A stretch of DNA of 64,000 nucleotides from Brassica napus (Eukaryota > Streptophyta > Magnoliopsida > Brassicales > Brassicaceae). The DNA lies in contig NC_063445.1 of assembly GCF_020379485.1 (NCBI RefSeq), positions 57,912,939 to 57,976,938 of the forward strand, given 5' to 3'. The translations under genes were made by a program, and so were the position numbers. The notes under the pieces are model-generated. The model did no database searches. It saw nothing but the letters and a program-made list of their open reading frames with translations, and was not told where the DNA came from. Positions 37,321 through 48,152 of the stretch are shown here, piece after piece; position 1 is the stretch's first letter; each line of letters starts with the position of its first letter.

Positions 37321-38536
37321 AAAGACTAAATTATAATTTAATTAAAAACAATGCCTTGCAGATCGAACATTCCGTTTCCATCATATCACTAACGTTGCTC
37401 TCCCTTCATTTCTTCCAAACCTGAGCTCCTCTTACAAAGCATCTTCCAAAAACTCAATTACATCTGTCAGTAGGACCTATTCTCAAATACATCTGATTTT
37501 TTTTTCTAGTCAATTAATGTCTTACTAATTTGCAATAGCCTTCAAAATTGTAATCTTTTTAGGAGATCCCCAAGCTGATAATTTTCTCTAACCACTTAAA
37601 ATCCTTGATATACATGAATATTTTCTAAACTGAAATCAAGAGTGATTATTAGTAGAAATCGATTGAGCTGAAGTTCCAAACTAATGAGAGATGCTCCAAA
37701 TCCGTTCATATTAAAACTGGATTTTGAATTGTGAGAGAGGGTTCTTCTGTTTCTTGTTTACTTCGTTAGATTAAACCGTACAAATGAATGGTAGCTTCTC
37801 GTTAAGAAGATGAAGGCGACCAATGGACCAAATTTTTGTTTGTTTCCAGTCCAAATCAAGTGATTTGAAGCCCACATAATATTCATTCGTTTATTCGTAT
37901 TAACAGCTACTCTAGGAGGAATGTTTTTATGTGGTGTGATGGTCCGGGACGAAATGGTACTTGTGATATTTCGGTTTGGGACACATTTTATTTTGAGTCC
38001 ATTAAAACAAAACGAAGGCAATTGAAGATTTTTTAAAATTTAGACACGTGTGAACTTCTCCTTACACTATTTGATAAGATGAGATGAAATCTCTTTTTTA
38101 TAGTAATAGATATTAAGTTTCTAGGAGACGAATATTATCTTTCCCTAATTATTATATCAAATTAATTAATTAAATTAATGTTTAATATTCATATTAAGTC
38201 ATACAACTGGCAACATAATATTTTATTTATTTTCTGAATTTCCTCATTTTATTTATAGGTTCCATTTTTCTTTGCAAACCCCACAAAATTCAGTCTTCCA
38301 AGAGGTAAATTATCTTCTTTCTCTAATAAAAAAAATTTGGGGGATATTTGCATGTAATTTTTTTACAATTTCGGTGAGATTGTGAGGTTAATCTCCACCC
38401 ACTTTTGCATTTTTCTTCTTCACTGTTGTTTTCTGCGGTTGAAAAATATTTTAGCAAGCTTCAATCTTTGATCCATTTGAGCTGTTTCAAAGCAGAATCT
38501 ATTGCTAAATTTTTGGGGGGATTTGTGGCTGTAAAA
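37321..38536 (+). promoter_or_regulatory. Upstream region and leader of AHL6
   Basis: Non-coding AT-rich stretch before the AHL6 start codon. CCAAGAG followed by GTAAATTATC at about 38305 could be a 5' UTR splice donor, but no paired acceptor can be fixed. The open frame before the ATG at 38537 lacks another ATG in that frame. Confidence 0.4.
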
Positions 38537-40529
38537 ATGGAAGAGAAAGGTGGAGTCAGTCCAAGTGGGGTCATCACAGTCAAGGGAGATGAAGAAGCAA
38601 CAGAGTTTCAACAAAACCCTAGCCTTCTTCAATCCGTGGGACCTACGACTGTGGTGTCACCTTCCCCGCCTCCGCCTCCGCCTCCACCTCCAACCTCCGT
38701 GACTCCTGTCTCAGCTGCCGCAGCTCCACCGCCGTTGATCTCCAGCGCAGGGTTAGATCTAACGAAGAAGAAGAGAGGAAGGCCGAGGAAATACGCTCCA
38801 GATGGAAGTCTGAACCCTAGGTACTTGAGACCAACACTCTCTCCGACTCCAATCTCAACTTCGATTCCATTCTCTGGAGATTATAGTCACTGGAAACAAG
38901 GAAAAGCTCAGCAGTATCTACCTGTTGAACTCATCAAGAAACCTCACATGTTTGAGTATGGAAGCAGCCCAGGTAACTCTTGCAGTCTCTTTTTGTGTGT
39001 GTTGCATAGGTTTGAGTGAGATAGATCTGATGTGATCTGGTTATTTATCTGTTGATGTGATTTTTATTTGGATTTTTGAGATGTTGGGAAGTGGGACCAA
39101 CATAACTGTGTACCTTTTGTCTAAAGGAGTTATACAAACAGACCAGTCAGAGACAGAATCTGATGATGCTGACCGTACAAAACAGAAAAATAAAAAGTAG
39201 AGAATAATAATCTCTGTTTTTTATATTAAGAAGATAAAGATAGTCTAGATGTGTTAATTGTTATCGCATAACTCTAAGATATCTCATTAGCTTGGCTAAT
39301 TGTGTTTTATTTATGTTATTGAAAGTTTAAACACTGATTGTTATGGTTGATCAAGTTAGTTTGCTTGAGGATTAGAGTTTCTTAATTACATCATTGGTCA
39401 AAGTCAATGGCATCAAAGATCTATTTTATCTATTGCAGCTTTTCCTCCTCCTCCTGGACTCTCATGCTATGTGGGTGCAAATTTTACAACACATCAGTTT
39501 ACTGTCAATGCCGGTGAGGTAATATAAATTCTCTAAAACGTGATGTTTTTTTCTTCTTTATTTCGCCGTTCTTGTAGTCAAAGCTTTGATAATGAACTTT
39601 GTTTTGAGAATATTGTTTTATTTTAATCAGGATGTAATGATGAAAGCTATGCCGTATTCGCAAGGATCTCAAGCTATATGCATTCTTTCTGCAACTGGTT
39701 CCATCTCCAATGTCACACTTCGTCAAGCTACCACTTCAGGCGGCACGCTTACATATGAGGTAAACCTAATGAACATGGAATCAAATTTTCTCTATTTTAA
39801 TTGATTCTTGATTGGTTTTTTGGCGGTTCTTGAAATTTTATATATATTTTTCTTGTTTTAGGGTTGGTTTGAGATACTTTCTCTATCGGGTTCTTTTATG
39901 CCTACTGAACAAGGAGGAACTAAAGGTTGGTCTGGCGGTATGAGCATTTCTCTAGCCGGACCAAATGGCAAAATCATCGGCGGTGGTCTTGCTGGTATGC
40001 TTATAGCAGCCAGTCCTGTCCAGGTAATACAATCTTGATTATTTTTGTTTAAAATAAGCAAACATATCTACAGGTTCAAAGTATAGAAAAGTCGCACAAA
40101 TTTCCTAACAAGTATTATAATATGTGATAGGTGATAATGGGAAGTTTCATTGTGATGAATCAAGCTGAACAAACGCAGAATAAGAAACCTCGAATCATGG
40201 AGGCTTCTCCTCCACCACAACCACCACCACAACAACAACAACATCCTACTTTCAACATAACCAACGTGAATTCTACTTCTCCGGTGGTAGCCACCATAGA
40301 TGATCCAAAACAACAAACTGACGGTGGTGGTGGTATGATGAGACCAGTGGCTCAAACTCCTTTTCACAACGACAATTCAGCTATGAACAATTTCACAACG
40401 ACCAATCATGGATACGGGAATGTGAACACTAGTACTAACAAAGAAGAAGCTGACTATGCCGATGGTGGTGATGATGATCAGCCTGATGATGATTCCTGCG
40501 ATACGAGGAGCCTGTCTAATGGTGATTGA
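38537..40529 (+). CDS. AHL6: AT-hook motif nuclear-localised protein 6
   Basis: Five exons (38537-38972, 39439-39518, 39631-39759, 39862-40023, 40131-40529) join in frame to 401 residues, close to the length of Arabidopsis AHL6 (AT5G62260). Order: a proline-rich N-terminus (poly-Pro near 44-52), one AT-hook KKKRGRPRKYAPDGS (77-91) of the type-II form, then the PPC/DUF296 domain beginning at LSCYVGANFTTHQFTVNAGE and running through AICILSATGSISNV, SLSGSFMPTE, GGGLAGMLIA and QVIMGSFIV. It ends with a low-complexity Gln/Pro/Asn tail and an acidic C-terminus (YADGGDDDQPDDDSCDTRS). AHL proteins bind AT-rich DNA through the AT-hook and form multimers through the PPC domain in the nucleus. The first intron contains an exon-like stretch (39126-39199), reported separately. 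Confidence 0.96.
39126..39199 (+). other. Possible alternative terminal exon in AHL6 intron 1
   Basis: After TACCTTTTGTCTAAAG (an acceptable acceptor) the sequence continues the frame left by exon 1. It encodes GVIQTDQSETESDDADRTKQ and then a few lysines before TAG. Use of this exon would give a protein with the AT-hook but without the PPC domain. This is a reading of the sequence only; there is no transcript evidence. Confidence 0.3.
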
Positions 40530-41404
40530 GCTATTCTCGGATTTTCTTGTGTAGAAAGTAAGGAACCTTTATGGCCAAAAATTGATTTAGCTATTTTTTA
40601 ATTGCTCTGTATTTGTTTTTGTGATCGGTTTTAACTTCGTTATGTTGAAATTATCGATTGATATTGTTTTATGGTTGTGGTTATTTGGCTGAAGATTTAC
40701 TGTTTTACATATGACCTGGTTTCATAACTAATCACAAAAATGAAAAATCCTTTGTGGTTGGTTCTTATGAAGTTAAAGATGTAGCGCAATTGCAAAAATC
40801 TCTACATAATTTTTTTAGACAATAAAAAGACATGTGGGTGGTTGGTTAGAGTGGTTATCTAACGTACACTTCATTTCTATATTAATTCAAATTGCGTTGT
40901 TGTGTCAGAAGAGTATAGCTCTACTGATTCAAAGTATTTTTAATCTTAGTTTTTGTTTATAACCATAAAACTTACCAATACCAATTATGTTTTATGTAAT
41001 TTTAAAGTTATAAATAATATTTAAAAAATACTTTTTGCTACAGGGATATTTTTTTTATTTTTTTTCTCATTCAATTTTTACATCTATATTAGATATAATT
41101 ATAAGAAGTTCTACTAAATTCTAAAGTGAATTTTTAAACCTATAGTTCAACCAATCATCCACAAAATCAATCAAAGGTTCAATGTTGTGTACAAAATGAA
41201 GTGGAGTAGAAAACTATAAAAAAAAACTATTGTGGTTATATTTGCAATAACTAAGGAAATAGAGGGGCTAAATCATAAAATATAAAAACAACTGATATGT
41301 CCTTGCTCCTAAAACCCTTAAAACCCTAGTGGCCTCCGCGGATCACGGAATCTTCGATTCTCTTGTTTCAGCGTTTGTGCGGTTCAACGTTCAACTGATC
41401 TTAT
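40530..41404. other. Intergenic spacer between AHL6 and GCD1
   Basis: Contains the AHL6 3' UTR and the GCD1 promoter. No ORF of interest and no repeat with clear termini. Confidence 0.6.
41321..41328 (+). promoter_or_regulatory. Telo-box in the GCD1 promoter
   Basis: AAACCCTA lies 77 bases upstream of the ATG, preceded by the related AAAACCCTTA at 41311. Such boxes are frequent in promoters of genes for the translation machinery, including mitochondrial ribosome components. Confidence 0.5.
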
Positions 41405-43082
41405 ATGTTCCTTAGTAAGTTAATATCATCTCTATCTTCGCTTTCTCTTAACCCTAGCACGAGAGCGACTAGGTTTCTTGTTCAGAACGCTCCAAAGCTC
41501 ATCCAACCTTTAAGAACTCGAGCCTTCTCCGGGAGCTCAGGGTTCGATGGATTCGGAGACGACGACAACGGTTGGGACATCCCAACGGGAGGAGACTCGT
41601 TAGGTGGTGGTACAGGATCAGACGATCTTGGTTGGGACAATAAGTCAATGTGGTCAACTGGTTTCACCACAGAACACTTCGATGGTGTCTCCGTTGGTCG
41701 TAAGAAGAACACAAACCCTTCTACTTCCGACAACACATGTTCTGATGATACTGGTGACGTAATGAGCAAGTTGGGACCGAGAGAAGTTGCTATGGTCAAC
41801 GAGATGAATGAGTATGATGATTTGCTAAAAGAGATTGATCAAGATAATAAAGAGAGCAAGGCTTTTGTTGATGGGATTAAAAATAGGATGATGGAGATTA
41901 GCGTGTTGCTCAAGCAAGTAAGAGAGCCTGGAGCGAGAGGGGCTTATCTTAAGGACTCTGAGAAGACTGAGATGTATAGGTTGCACAAAGAGAATCCTGA
42001 GGTGTATACCGTTGAGAGGCTTGCTAAGGATTATAGGGTTATGAGGCAGCGTGTTCACGCCATTCTTTTTCTTAAAGAAGATGAAGAAGAAGAGGAGAGA
42101 AAGCTTGGTCGTCCCTTGGATGATTCCGTTGAGCGTTTGCTTGATGAGTACCCTGAGTAAGTTCTTAACATGCAAATAATTTTTTTTCATATTTTTGTAT
42201 GTGCTACTTGAGTTTTACTTCATTCTCTCCCCCAAGTAGTTTACTGATTTTTTTTTTTTTGCATTTTTCCTTTATAACACCGTCTTATCCTCTCTCTGGC
42301 GTGCTATAAATAGATTATTTGTATTCTAGTAATATTGTTAGTCAAAAATCTAAATACAATTACTAGGGGATAGGTTGGTGATATTTATACCTCATTGCAG
42401 GTTCTTTGTTTCGCATGACCGGGAGTTTCATGTGGCCTCACTCAAGTACAACCCTGGTTTCAAGGTCATGCCAGAAGGATGGGAGGGTACAATCAAAGAT
42501 ATAGATGAAGTTCATTATGAGATCTCAAAGAAAGAAGATGACATGCTTTATGAAGAATTCGTGCAAAGGTTCGAGTTCAACAAAATGAAAGTAAGTCCTA
42601 TCTTTTGGCCCATTGAACATAACATTAACGTAGCCAACCATACTACATTACTTCTATTGATAAAGTTGTTACACGTTTCATTTTCTCATTGGTGATAGTA
42701 AACTATGCATTCTCTTTTGGTATCTTAATGAAACCAGTGGAGAGGAGAAGTGAAGTGTCACAAGTATAGCAGAAGACGTTCAACAGATGGATGGAAAATC
42801 ACGATTGAGAAATTGGGACCTAGAGGAAAACGTGGAGCCGGAGGTGGCTGGAAGTTTGTGAGTCTTCCAGATGGATCGAGCCGGCCTCTCAACGAAATGG
42901 AGAAGGTTTACGTTAAGCGAGAAACCCCGCGTCGTCGCCGCAAGATCCTGGCATGTTCCAAAGGAACTGTATCAAAAGCCTGCAAAGCAAGGAAGTATAT
43001 TACAAAAAGAAAAGAGAAGTATCCTTGCACACAAGCTAGGAAGTACTTCTTTAAGATATGGAAGAAGAATGTGCCACCATAG
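41405..43082 (+). CDS. GCD1: GCD1-like mitochondrial protein (AT5G62270 ortholog)
   Basis: Three exons (41405-42156, 42401-42590, 42738-43082) join in frame to 428 residues. The N-terminus MFLSKLISSLSSLSLNPSTR, rich in Ser, Leu and Arg and lacking acidic residues, is a mitochondrial presequence. An acidic Gly-rich linker follows, then the conserved core with LGPREVAMVNEMNEYDDLLK, GARGAYLKDSEKTEMYRLHK and PEVYTVERLAKDYRVMRQRV (about residues 195-225), ARLD-type charged segments, and a basic C-terminus with VKRETPRRRRKIL. Arabidopsis GCD1 (gamete cell defective 1) is mitochondrial and needed for gamete maturation. The core resembles the Bot1p/mS45 family linked to the mitochondrial small ribosomal subunit; I hold that less firmly. 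The ATG at 41405 gives the presequence and is preceded by telo-box motifs. Confidence 0.94.
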
Positions 43083-43566
43083 ACATTTAATTAAAAAAAA
43101 TAATAAATATTTTTTAAACAATTTAGAGATCTATACCTATATATTTTACATCTTAAAATTTTGGGAATTAAAGCCAACATTTCATAGGGTTGTACTGCCC
43201 TTGAAAAGAAGGTCACAAGACGATATTGATGATAAAAAGGCGAATACATGATTTGAGAGAATGGTTTTGGCGTTTTTGGAGTCTCTCCTACTTTTACAAC
43301 CTTTACCAAAATACTCCTAGTATGTTGTATATATACGTTTACTTAAATACTAGTGGAACACACCATGCCATCTCCTAAGAGCCAAGGGCAGCGATTAGCA
43401 CAGCCGGACAATTTTAAAAGTTAGAAACATTTCTAGAACAAATATAAATAAAAATGTATTTTGACGATATAGAAACAATAAAACATCTATGTGTTAGAGA
43501 AAACTTAGGAACTAATGCCAATGTTTCATTAGATTTTTGTCTAGGACCGACTATGCATGAGTGAGG

Positions 43567-43662
43567 CCGATGGCTAAGATGTCATCTTCTCTCCACAATG
43601 ACGATTCAGCTATGAATAACTTCACAACGATCTTTCACGGATACGGGAATATGATCACCTAG
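43567..43662 (+). pseudogene. AHL-type gene relic (C-terminal fragment)
   Basis: In one frame this reads PMAKMSSSLHNDDSAMNNFT, then TIFHGYGNMIT and a stop. This is clearly related to the AHL6 tail at 40345-40430 (TPFHNDNSAMNNFTTTNHGY). It resembles the Arabidopsis AHL6 tail in places where the intact gene here has diverged, so it may come from another AHL6 copy, not from the neighbour itself. Only about 96 bp is recognisable. Confidence 0.8.
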
Positions 43663-43663
43663 A

Positions 43664-43861
43664 TGAGTATGACATTTTTGCTTGCATTTCTAATCTATTT
43701 AGAAATTGGAGTAAATCTAACAAAAATATTATTTTTTTACAATGGTAACAACCAACAGAATACATGAACAAAATCATAAATAAACAAAAAAAGAAACACG
43801 TATATATGAGGTATGACATATTTGCTTAAATCTGTAATCTATTTAGGAATTAGAGTAAATC
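43664..43861. repeat. Tandem duplication of about 140 bp, second copy split by a hAT element
   Basis: 43664-43797 and 43808-43861 plus 45493-45575 are two copies of the same sequence, sharing AATCTATTTAG, AGTAAATCTAA-CAAAAAT and CATAAATAAACAAA. The second copy is interrupted exactly at AGTAAATC by the element at 43862-45492, so the first copy serves as the unfilled target site. Confidence 0.85.
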
Positions 43862-44003
43862 CAGTGTTTTTAAAACCGGACCGGCTAGCGAACCGTTGGG
43901 TCATGGGTCATTGTGTCTGAACCGGGTTCGATCGGGTTTACTTAGATTAAACTAAATTTAGTGATATTTTATAAATAATATGCATATTTAAAAAAAAAAT
44001 CAT

Positions 44004-44841
44004 AATAAAATGTTTTTTTTTTGACAACTGATTCATTCATTGATTAAGTCACATACAAGAGTTGTTCATACATTGATCTTACAACAAAAATAAAAAGACT
44101 TAAACACAAGTTTTTAGTTACAAAGCCAAACATTAAATAGAAACGATGAAGAAGTGAATTTCTACGATGCTTTGGATACCGAAGCCTTACTCGCCAACCG
44201 ATTGTAAACCGATTTCTTTCCTTCTTCAAAATCAACCCCAAAATAATGAAATCGTCGTTTCTGGCCATCATCTTTTTGATGAGATTACACGGTCTTGTAA
44301 TATTATTGATGCCAAACATTATTTGCTCTTCCATTGATGCGTCAAACCTCCATGAATATATGCCCGGGTCCCGAATCCACTCATCAAAACACAATAACAC
44401 ACTTCGAGATTGAATATCAATTTCATTTGTTAATTGAAGTCTTGGATACCGGGCATCGCAAAGGATAAATAGATCCTTCACGGAGATTAATGATTCGTTG
44501 CGGGTGAAATCAAACCATCGATATACTCCCACAAAGAACCTTGAATGAAACGTCTCCATAACCGGAGGGAATTGTCTAGATAGATATGCAATATACCTTT
44601 TTGATTGTGGATTCACTATCAACACTCCTTGACCCAGTAAAGTCACGTTGACTGCAACCTCCATCATCATCAAAAAGGAGAGAGATGATTGTGAAACCTT
44701 CTCAAAATCACACCATCCATCTGAAGTTACTACTGAAAAGAAAATAAAAAATAAAAGAGAGAAACAGAGCCACCGGCAACGCCGGCGGCCCAACAGTTGA
44801 AGAAAAAAGTAACTGTTTTGGATTGATCGCCTTTGTTATCG

Positions 44842-44873
<32 letters not shown>

Positions 44874-44886
44874 ATCAAATAAAATG
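44004..44886 (-). mobile_element. Retroposed transcript copy nested in the hAT element
   Basis: The minus-strand copy ends in a poly(A) tract (the ten T at 44013-44022 on the plus strand). It is flanked by the direct repeat AATAAAATG (44004-44012 and 44878-44886; three more T may also be shared). No intron is visible. This is the signature of LINE-mediated retroposition of an mRNA. A CT/GT-rich leader (44838-44873 on the plus strand reads as CA/GA repeats) precedes the ORF. Confidence 0.75.
44044..44793 (-). CDS. Unknown protein encoded by the retroposed copy
   Basis: Intronless ORF of 249 residues that I do not recognise. It begins MGRRRCRWLCFSLLFFIFFS, a strongly hydrophobic segment after a basic start, consistent with a signal peptide or membrane anchor. 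A mixed region follows with GQGVLIVNPQSKRYIAYLSR, RFFVGVYRWFDFTRNESLIS, RSVLLCFDEWIRDPGIYSW and NNITRPCNLIKKMMARNDDF, then a basic, hydrophobic C-terminus. There is no reverse transcriptase, transposase or RNase H motif. The flanking poly(A) and direct repeats show it was inserted as a processed copy within a hAT element. The long open frame suggests a recent insertion or selection. It could be a retrogene; expression is unknown. Confidence 0.5.
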   Translation of the reverse strand: MGRRRCRWLCFSLLFFIFFSVVTSDGWCDFEKVSQSSLSFLMMMEVAVNVTLLGQGVLIVNPQSKRYIAYLSRQFPPVMETFHSRFFVGVYRWFDFTRNESLISVKDLFILCDARYPRLQLTNEIDIQSRSVLLCFDEWIRDPGIYSWRFDASMEEQIMFGINNITRPCNLIKKMMARNDDFIILGLILKKERNRFTIGWRVRLRYPKHRRNSLLHRFYLMFGFVTKNLCLSLFIFVVRSMYEQLLYVT

Positions 44887-45500
44887 TTTAAATAGCCATA
44901 ATGTGTAGAAAAACTTAAAAATAACAATTAAATCTAAAATTAATATGAAAAGTACATCTAAACTTTATTCGCAGATCTTATCACTCTACATCTTCATCAC
45001 CTTTAAAAACAATATATATACACATTAGGTAAAAGTTATATTTTGAAATACAAATTTCAGAAACAAAAATGTTTCAATTATTTAAAGTCTTCAAAACAAG
45101 TGATCATGAAATAAAAATTTTTAAAAAGTGAGAAGTAGACAAAAATAATATCTTGATGTGAATAGTAAACTTTGTGAATCTTGTAATTTATGAGTTGTAG
45201 AGAAAACAAAAGAAAAAGACAAGAGACGATACTTTATTAATCTTTGATAAATCTTATTTCTACTTAAAAAGGAAGAAAAATGAATTGTTTCATTAACAAA
45301 ATTTTAGCTTATATACAAACCGGAGATTGTCCGGTTCATTGGATCGCCGGTTCCCGGGTTTTTGACGGTTCGATAGGGGTTTTTAGCTGGTTCGGTTTTA
45401 ATTGGGTTTTAGAATTAATCCAACCCGGATTATTTATGGTTCATGGTTCAACCCGGTCTGGCCGCCGGTTCGGTCTGGGTTTAAAAACACTGAGTAAATC

Positions 45501-46329
45501 TAAACAAAAATCAGTTGCTTACATTTGTAACAATCAACGAAATACAATGACTAAATCATAAATAAACAAAAGAAAACTGATCTCTCCCCTGAATCCTCTA
45601 AAACCCTTCCTGTTCCTTTATCGCCGTCGCTATTGGCCCTCCGTCGTGACTCCCTAACGCCATTGATTCCGATTCATCGTTCGTCTTCAACCATCCTCAG
45701 GTTGCTAGAACTCTTTGCCCCTTTCTGTATGTTGCTTTAAGCTTTGTTTATTAGATAGTCACTAGATCTCCGATCTTCATTTTGTTTTAGCGTTCGACCG
45801 ATTGATCTTACTAGAGAATCACTAGATATGTTTAACCTTAGTAGAATCATTCCTCGTCTATCCACCGCGCGCTCCAAGAATCTTTCAACATTTACGTTCA
45901 CTTAATAAAATAAAATATCAATCCATAATATTAAAAGATGATGTCTCCTTGAATGGTCGAAGCAGAATCTGTAGCCACTCTCTGTTCTCTATTGTTGTCT
46001 CCTTAACGTTATCCCAATCCCACGTTCTCTTTTTAAAAGAAGTTTGTGTGTAGTTTTTATCAAACATTAATTGTTTATGATTCATATTTTCTAATCCCTA
46101 TCTTTTAATTGGTTATAAGATTCAAGATTTCATATAGTTCCAACGTTATATATATATGTATCCGGTGATTTTCATCTTGGTCGGAGAAAAATCTATCTAA
46201 GACTTTTCTGAGATATGTCGCGAAATTAGTCTAAGACAATTGATCATTCATGATTAATGTCTCTGTCTACTGTTTTAGAATCCTCTACAATAATTGTAGT
46301 GCATGCAACGAACTCCAATTATACGTAGA
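45501..46329. other. Intergenic, leader-like sequence but no ORF
   Basis: 45560-45720 contains CTCTAAAACCCTTCC, TCGCCGTCGC and CAACCATCCTCAGGTTGC, the style of a gene 5' UTR with a possible splice site, but no coding sequence follows. It may be the remnant promoter and leader of a lost gene. Nothing else is recognised. Confidence 0.4.
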
Positions 46330-46675
46330 CATTTTTTTTTAGAAACACTTATTTACACATTACAACAGTTAGACATTTTTGTGTGTTTTTGATAAGCTCT
46401 ATAGGCTGATTCGGTCGGCTCCGGAAAGAACGCACTTAGTGCTACAAAGTGAACTAATCCGAAAGCGTGTACCACACTGTCTGACTCAAGTTTGGAATAC
46501 CTTCCGATTAATGTCATGGGGTGGACCAATCATTTGTTATGGTCCACTATGTAAACCACTTGGACCGAAGCCCAAGCTCAGACTGACCAAGTAGTGATAA
46601 TTTAATTTTCAGGGGAATCGAACCCAAAACTGATGTAGGTACACACCAAATCTCTACTACCCCTTGGTTTACTTT
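46330..46675 (-). mobile_element. Probable tRNA-derived SINE
   Basis: On the minus strand GGGTTCGATTCCCC matches the tRNA B box and follows CCAAGGGGTAGTAGAGATTT (a possible degraded A box region) by about 40 bp, as in plant tRNA-derived SINEs. The minus-strand 3' end runs into a poly(A) tract (T run at 46331-46338). A clear target duplication was not found, so the limits are approximate. Confidence 0.4.
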
Positions 46676-48152
46676 TAATACTTAGTATTTTAATAGCTTT
46701 ATATTTCCATGGTACTTTGAACGTGGGACCAGAAAGATATATGAATAGAGTGTACTATATCAGATCATTTCTGCAAATGCTGCATTACGTTTAAGAAAAA
46801 ATGGATTTACACATTTGAGTGATCCACATTGTTTTGGTAAATTTCCTTTATTTTCTTCTATTTGTTCATGATCTACAACTTCTAATTATCAATATAAACA
46901 GTTCGAGTTGGAATTGGACCACAATAGTTTGCGGTAAATTAAATTTAAACCAGATCAAAATCTTTTGAACCAGTTCAGTCTGGCAAAACCGTCTCCAATA
47001 TCCTTATATTGATAAGGTATATAAAGCAATTATAATGACAGATGCATGAAACTAGTTCAAGTGGAAGAAAACACATTATACATTGAAAAATCTTTCATCA
47101 CAAAACGAAGGTCATTGAAATGTCTTCGTCAAATTGCAAGAACATGTCTCAATAAAACCAAAACTATTCTAGCATTTTTTTCTTCTGAATCATATCTATC
47201 GGCATGGGGCACTATATATAGCTCTTTGTGCATTCGGATTCAACCCATCATTTACGATCCCTTTTGTACCTGCATCTCATTAGTAGCTATCGTACTTTAA
47301 TATATCAATTTAAAGGTACATTTAAATTTCTTTTATCAAATATATATCCACTAAAAGTCGATAAGGGATGCTGTCTACAACAATATTAATAGTAGCCATT
47401 TGATATCTACTATATGATATTATAGATTAGATATATGTTTCAGCGTTATTTATAGCTTACCATTAATTTCCTGTCTTCGTTAGCACAATGATCAATGCAT
47501 AATTAGATTAAGTGTATATGAAGCTTCATGGAAACCCGTACGAGAGAGGACGGTCACTAGATCGTACAATTAAGAAATTAGTATATATACATATCAATTA
47601 ATCTAAACCGTACGTTCTAACTAGTTTTGTGAAATCAAGAATCTAATCTTGTAAGAAAAACTGTATTCTTGTTGTCAGAACAAACATGGACCCATGTTCT
47701 CTATGTCCCTAAGATGTGTATCAATCTCATTTACTTCTTTGTTGCACTATATTTTAAAATCTTTTATTTTACAGATTTTTATTTTTAATCTCATTGAGAT
47801 CTCCATTGCCCCTGCTACACTAGACACTACAGCTCATTGGTCCTTAAAATTCAAACTCTGTTTTTCTTTCTAATTAATTAGTTAAATCTAATCATATTTA
47901 GGTAATAACTAATAAGCGTTGAAATTGTATATGCATATAAACTTAAATGAGATTATATAATTGTTAATGTTTGTGTTTCCAAAGAGTAAAGATGCGTGTA
48001 TCATGTTCAAACATCCAGACTAATTACCTAACACTTAAGCCATGATTGCTTTTAGAGCTTTCTTGTTTGTACTTAATTAGAACAACATTACCATAAACTA
48101 CGCGTATTTGAAACATAAACAACAAAATTTGCAATATCATTAGTACAGTTAC
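46676..48152. other. Intergenic AT-rich spacer, no gene seen
   Basis: An 84-codon open frame at 47046-47300 has no recognisable domain and no supporting context. Nothing else stands out. Confidence 0.55.

Larger units (their letters stand above)
43862..45492. mobile_element. Non-autonomous hAT element (1.63 kb)
   Basis: The ends are inverted repeats: CAGTGTTTTTAAAACCGG at the left, and at the right a sequence ending TTTAAAAACACTG. Subterminal regions rich in CCGG, AACCGG and CGGTTC occur at both ends. An 8-bp target duplication AGTAAATC is at 43854-43861 and 45493-45500. No hAT transposase is encoded. The interior carries a retroposed sequence with an ORF on the minus strand. Confidence 0.93.

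Noticed and set aside
45560..45760. First exon of a gene after the hAT element
   Set aside because: Leader-like composition and a possible splice site, but no start codon with a coding frame follows.
46379..46594. 71-codon open frame
   Set aside because: Lies inside the probable SINE and has no coding features.
47046..47300. 84-codon open frame
   Set aside because: No recognisable motif, AT-rich spacer, no neighbouring gene structure.
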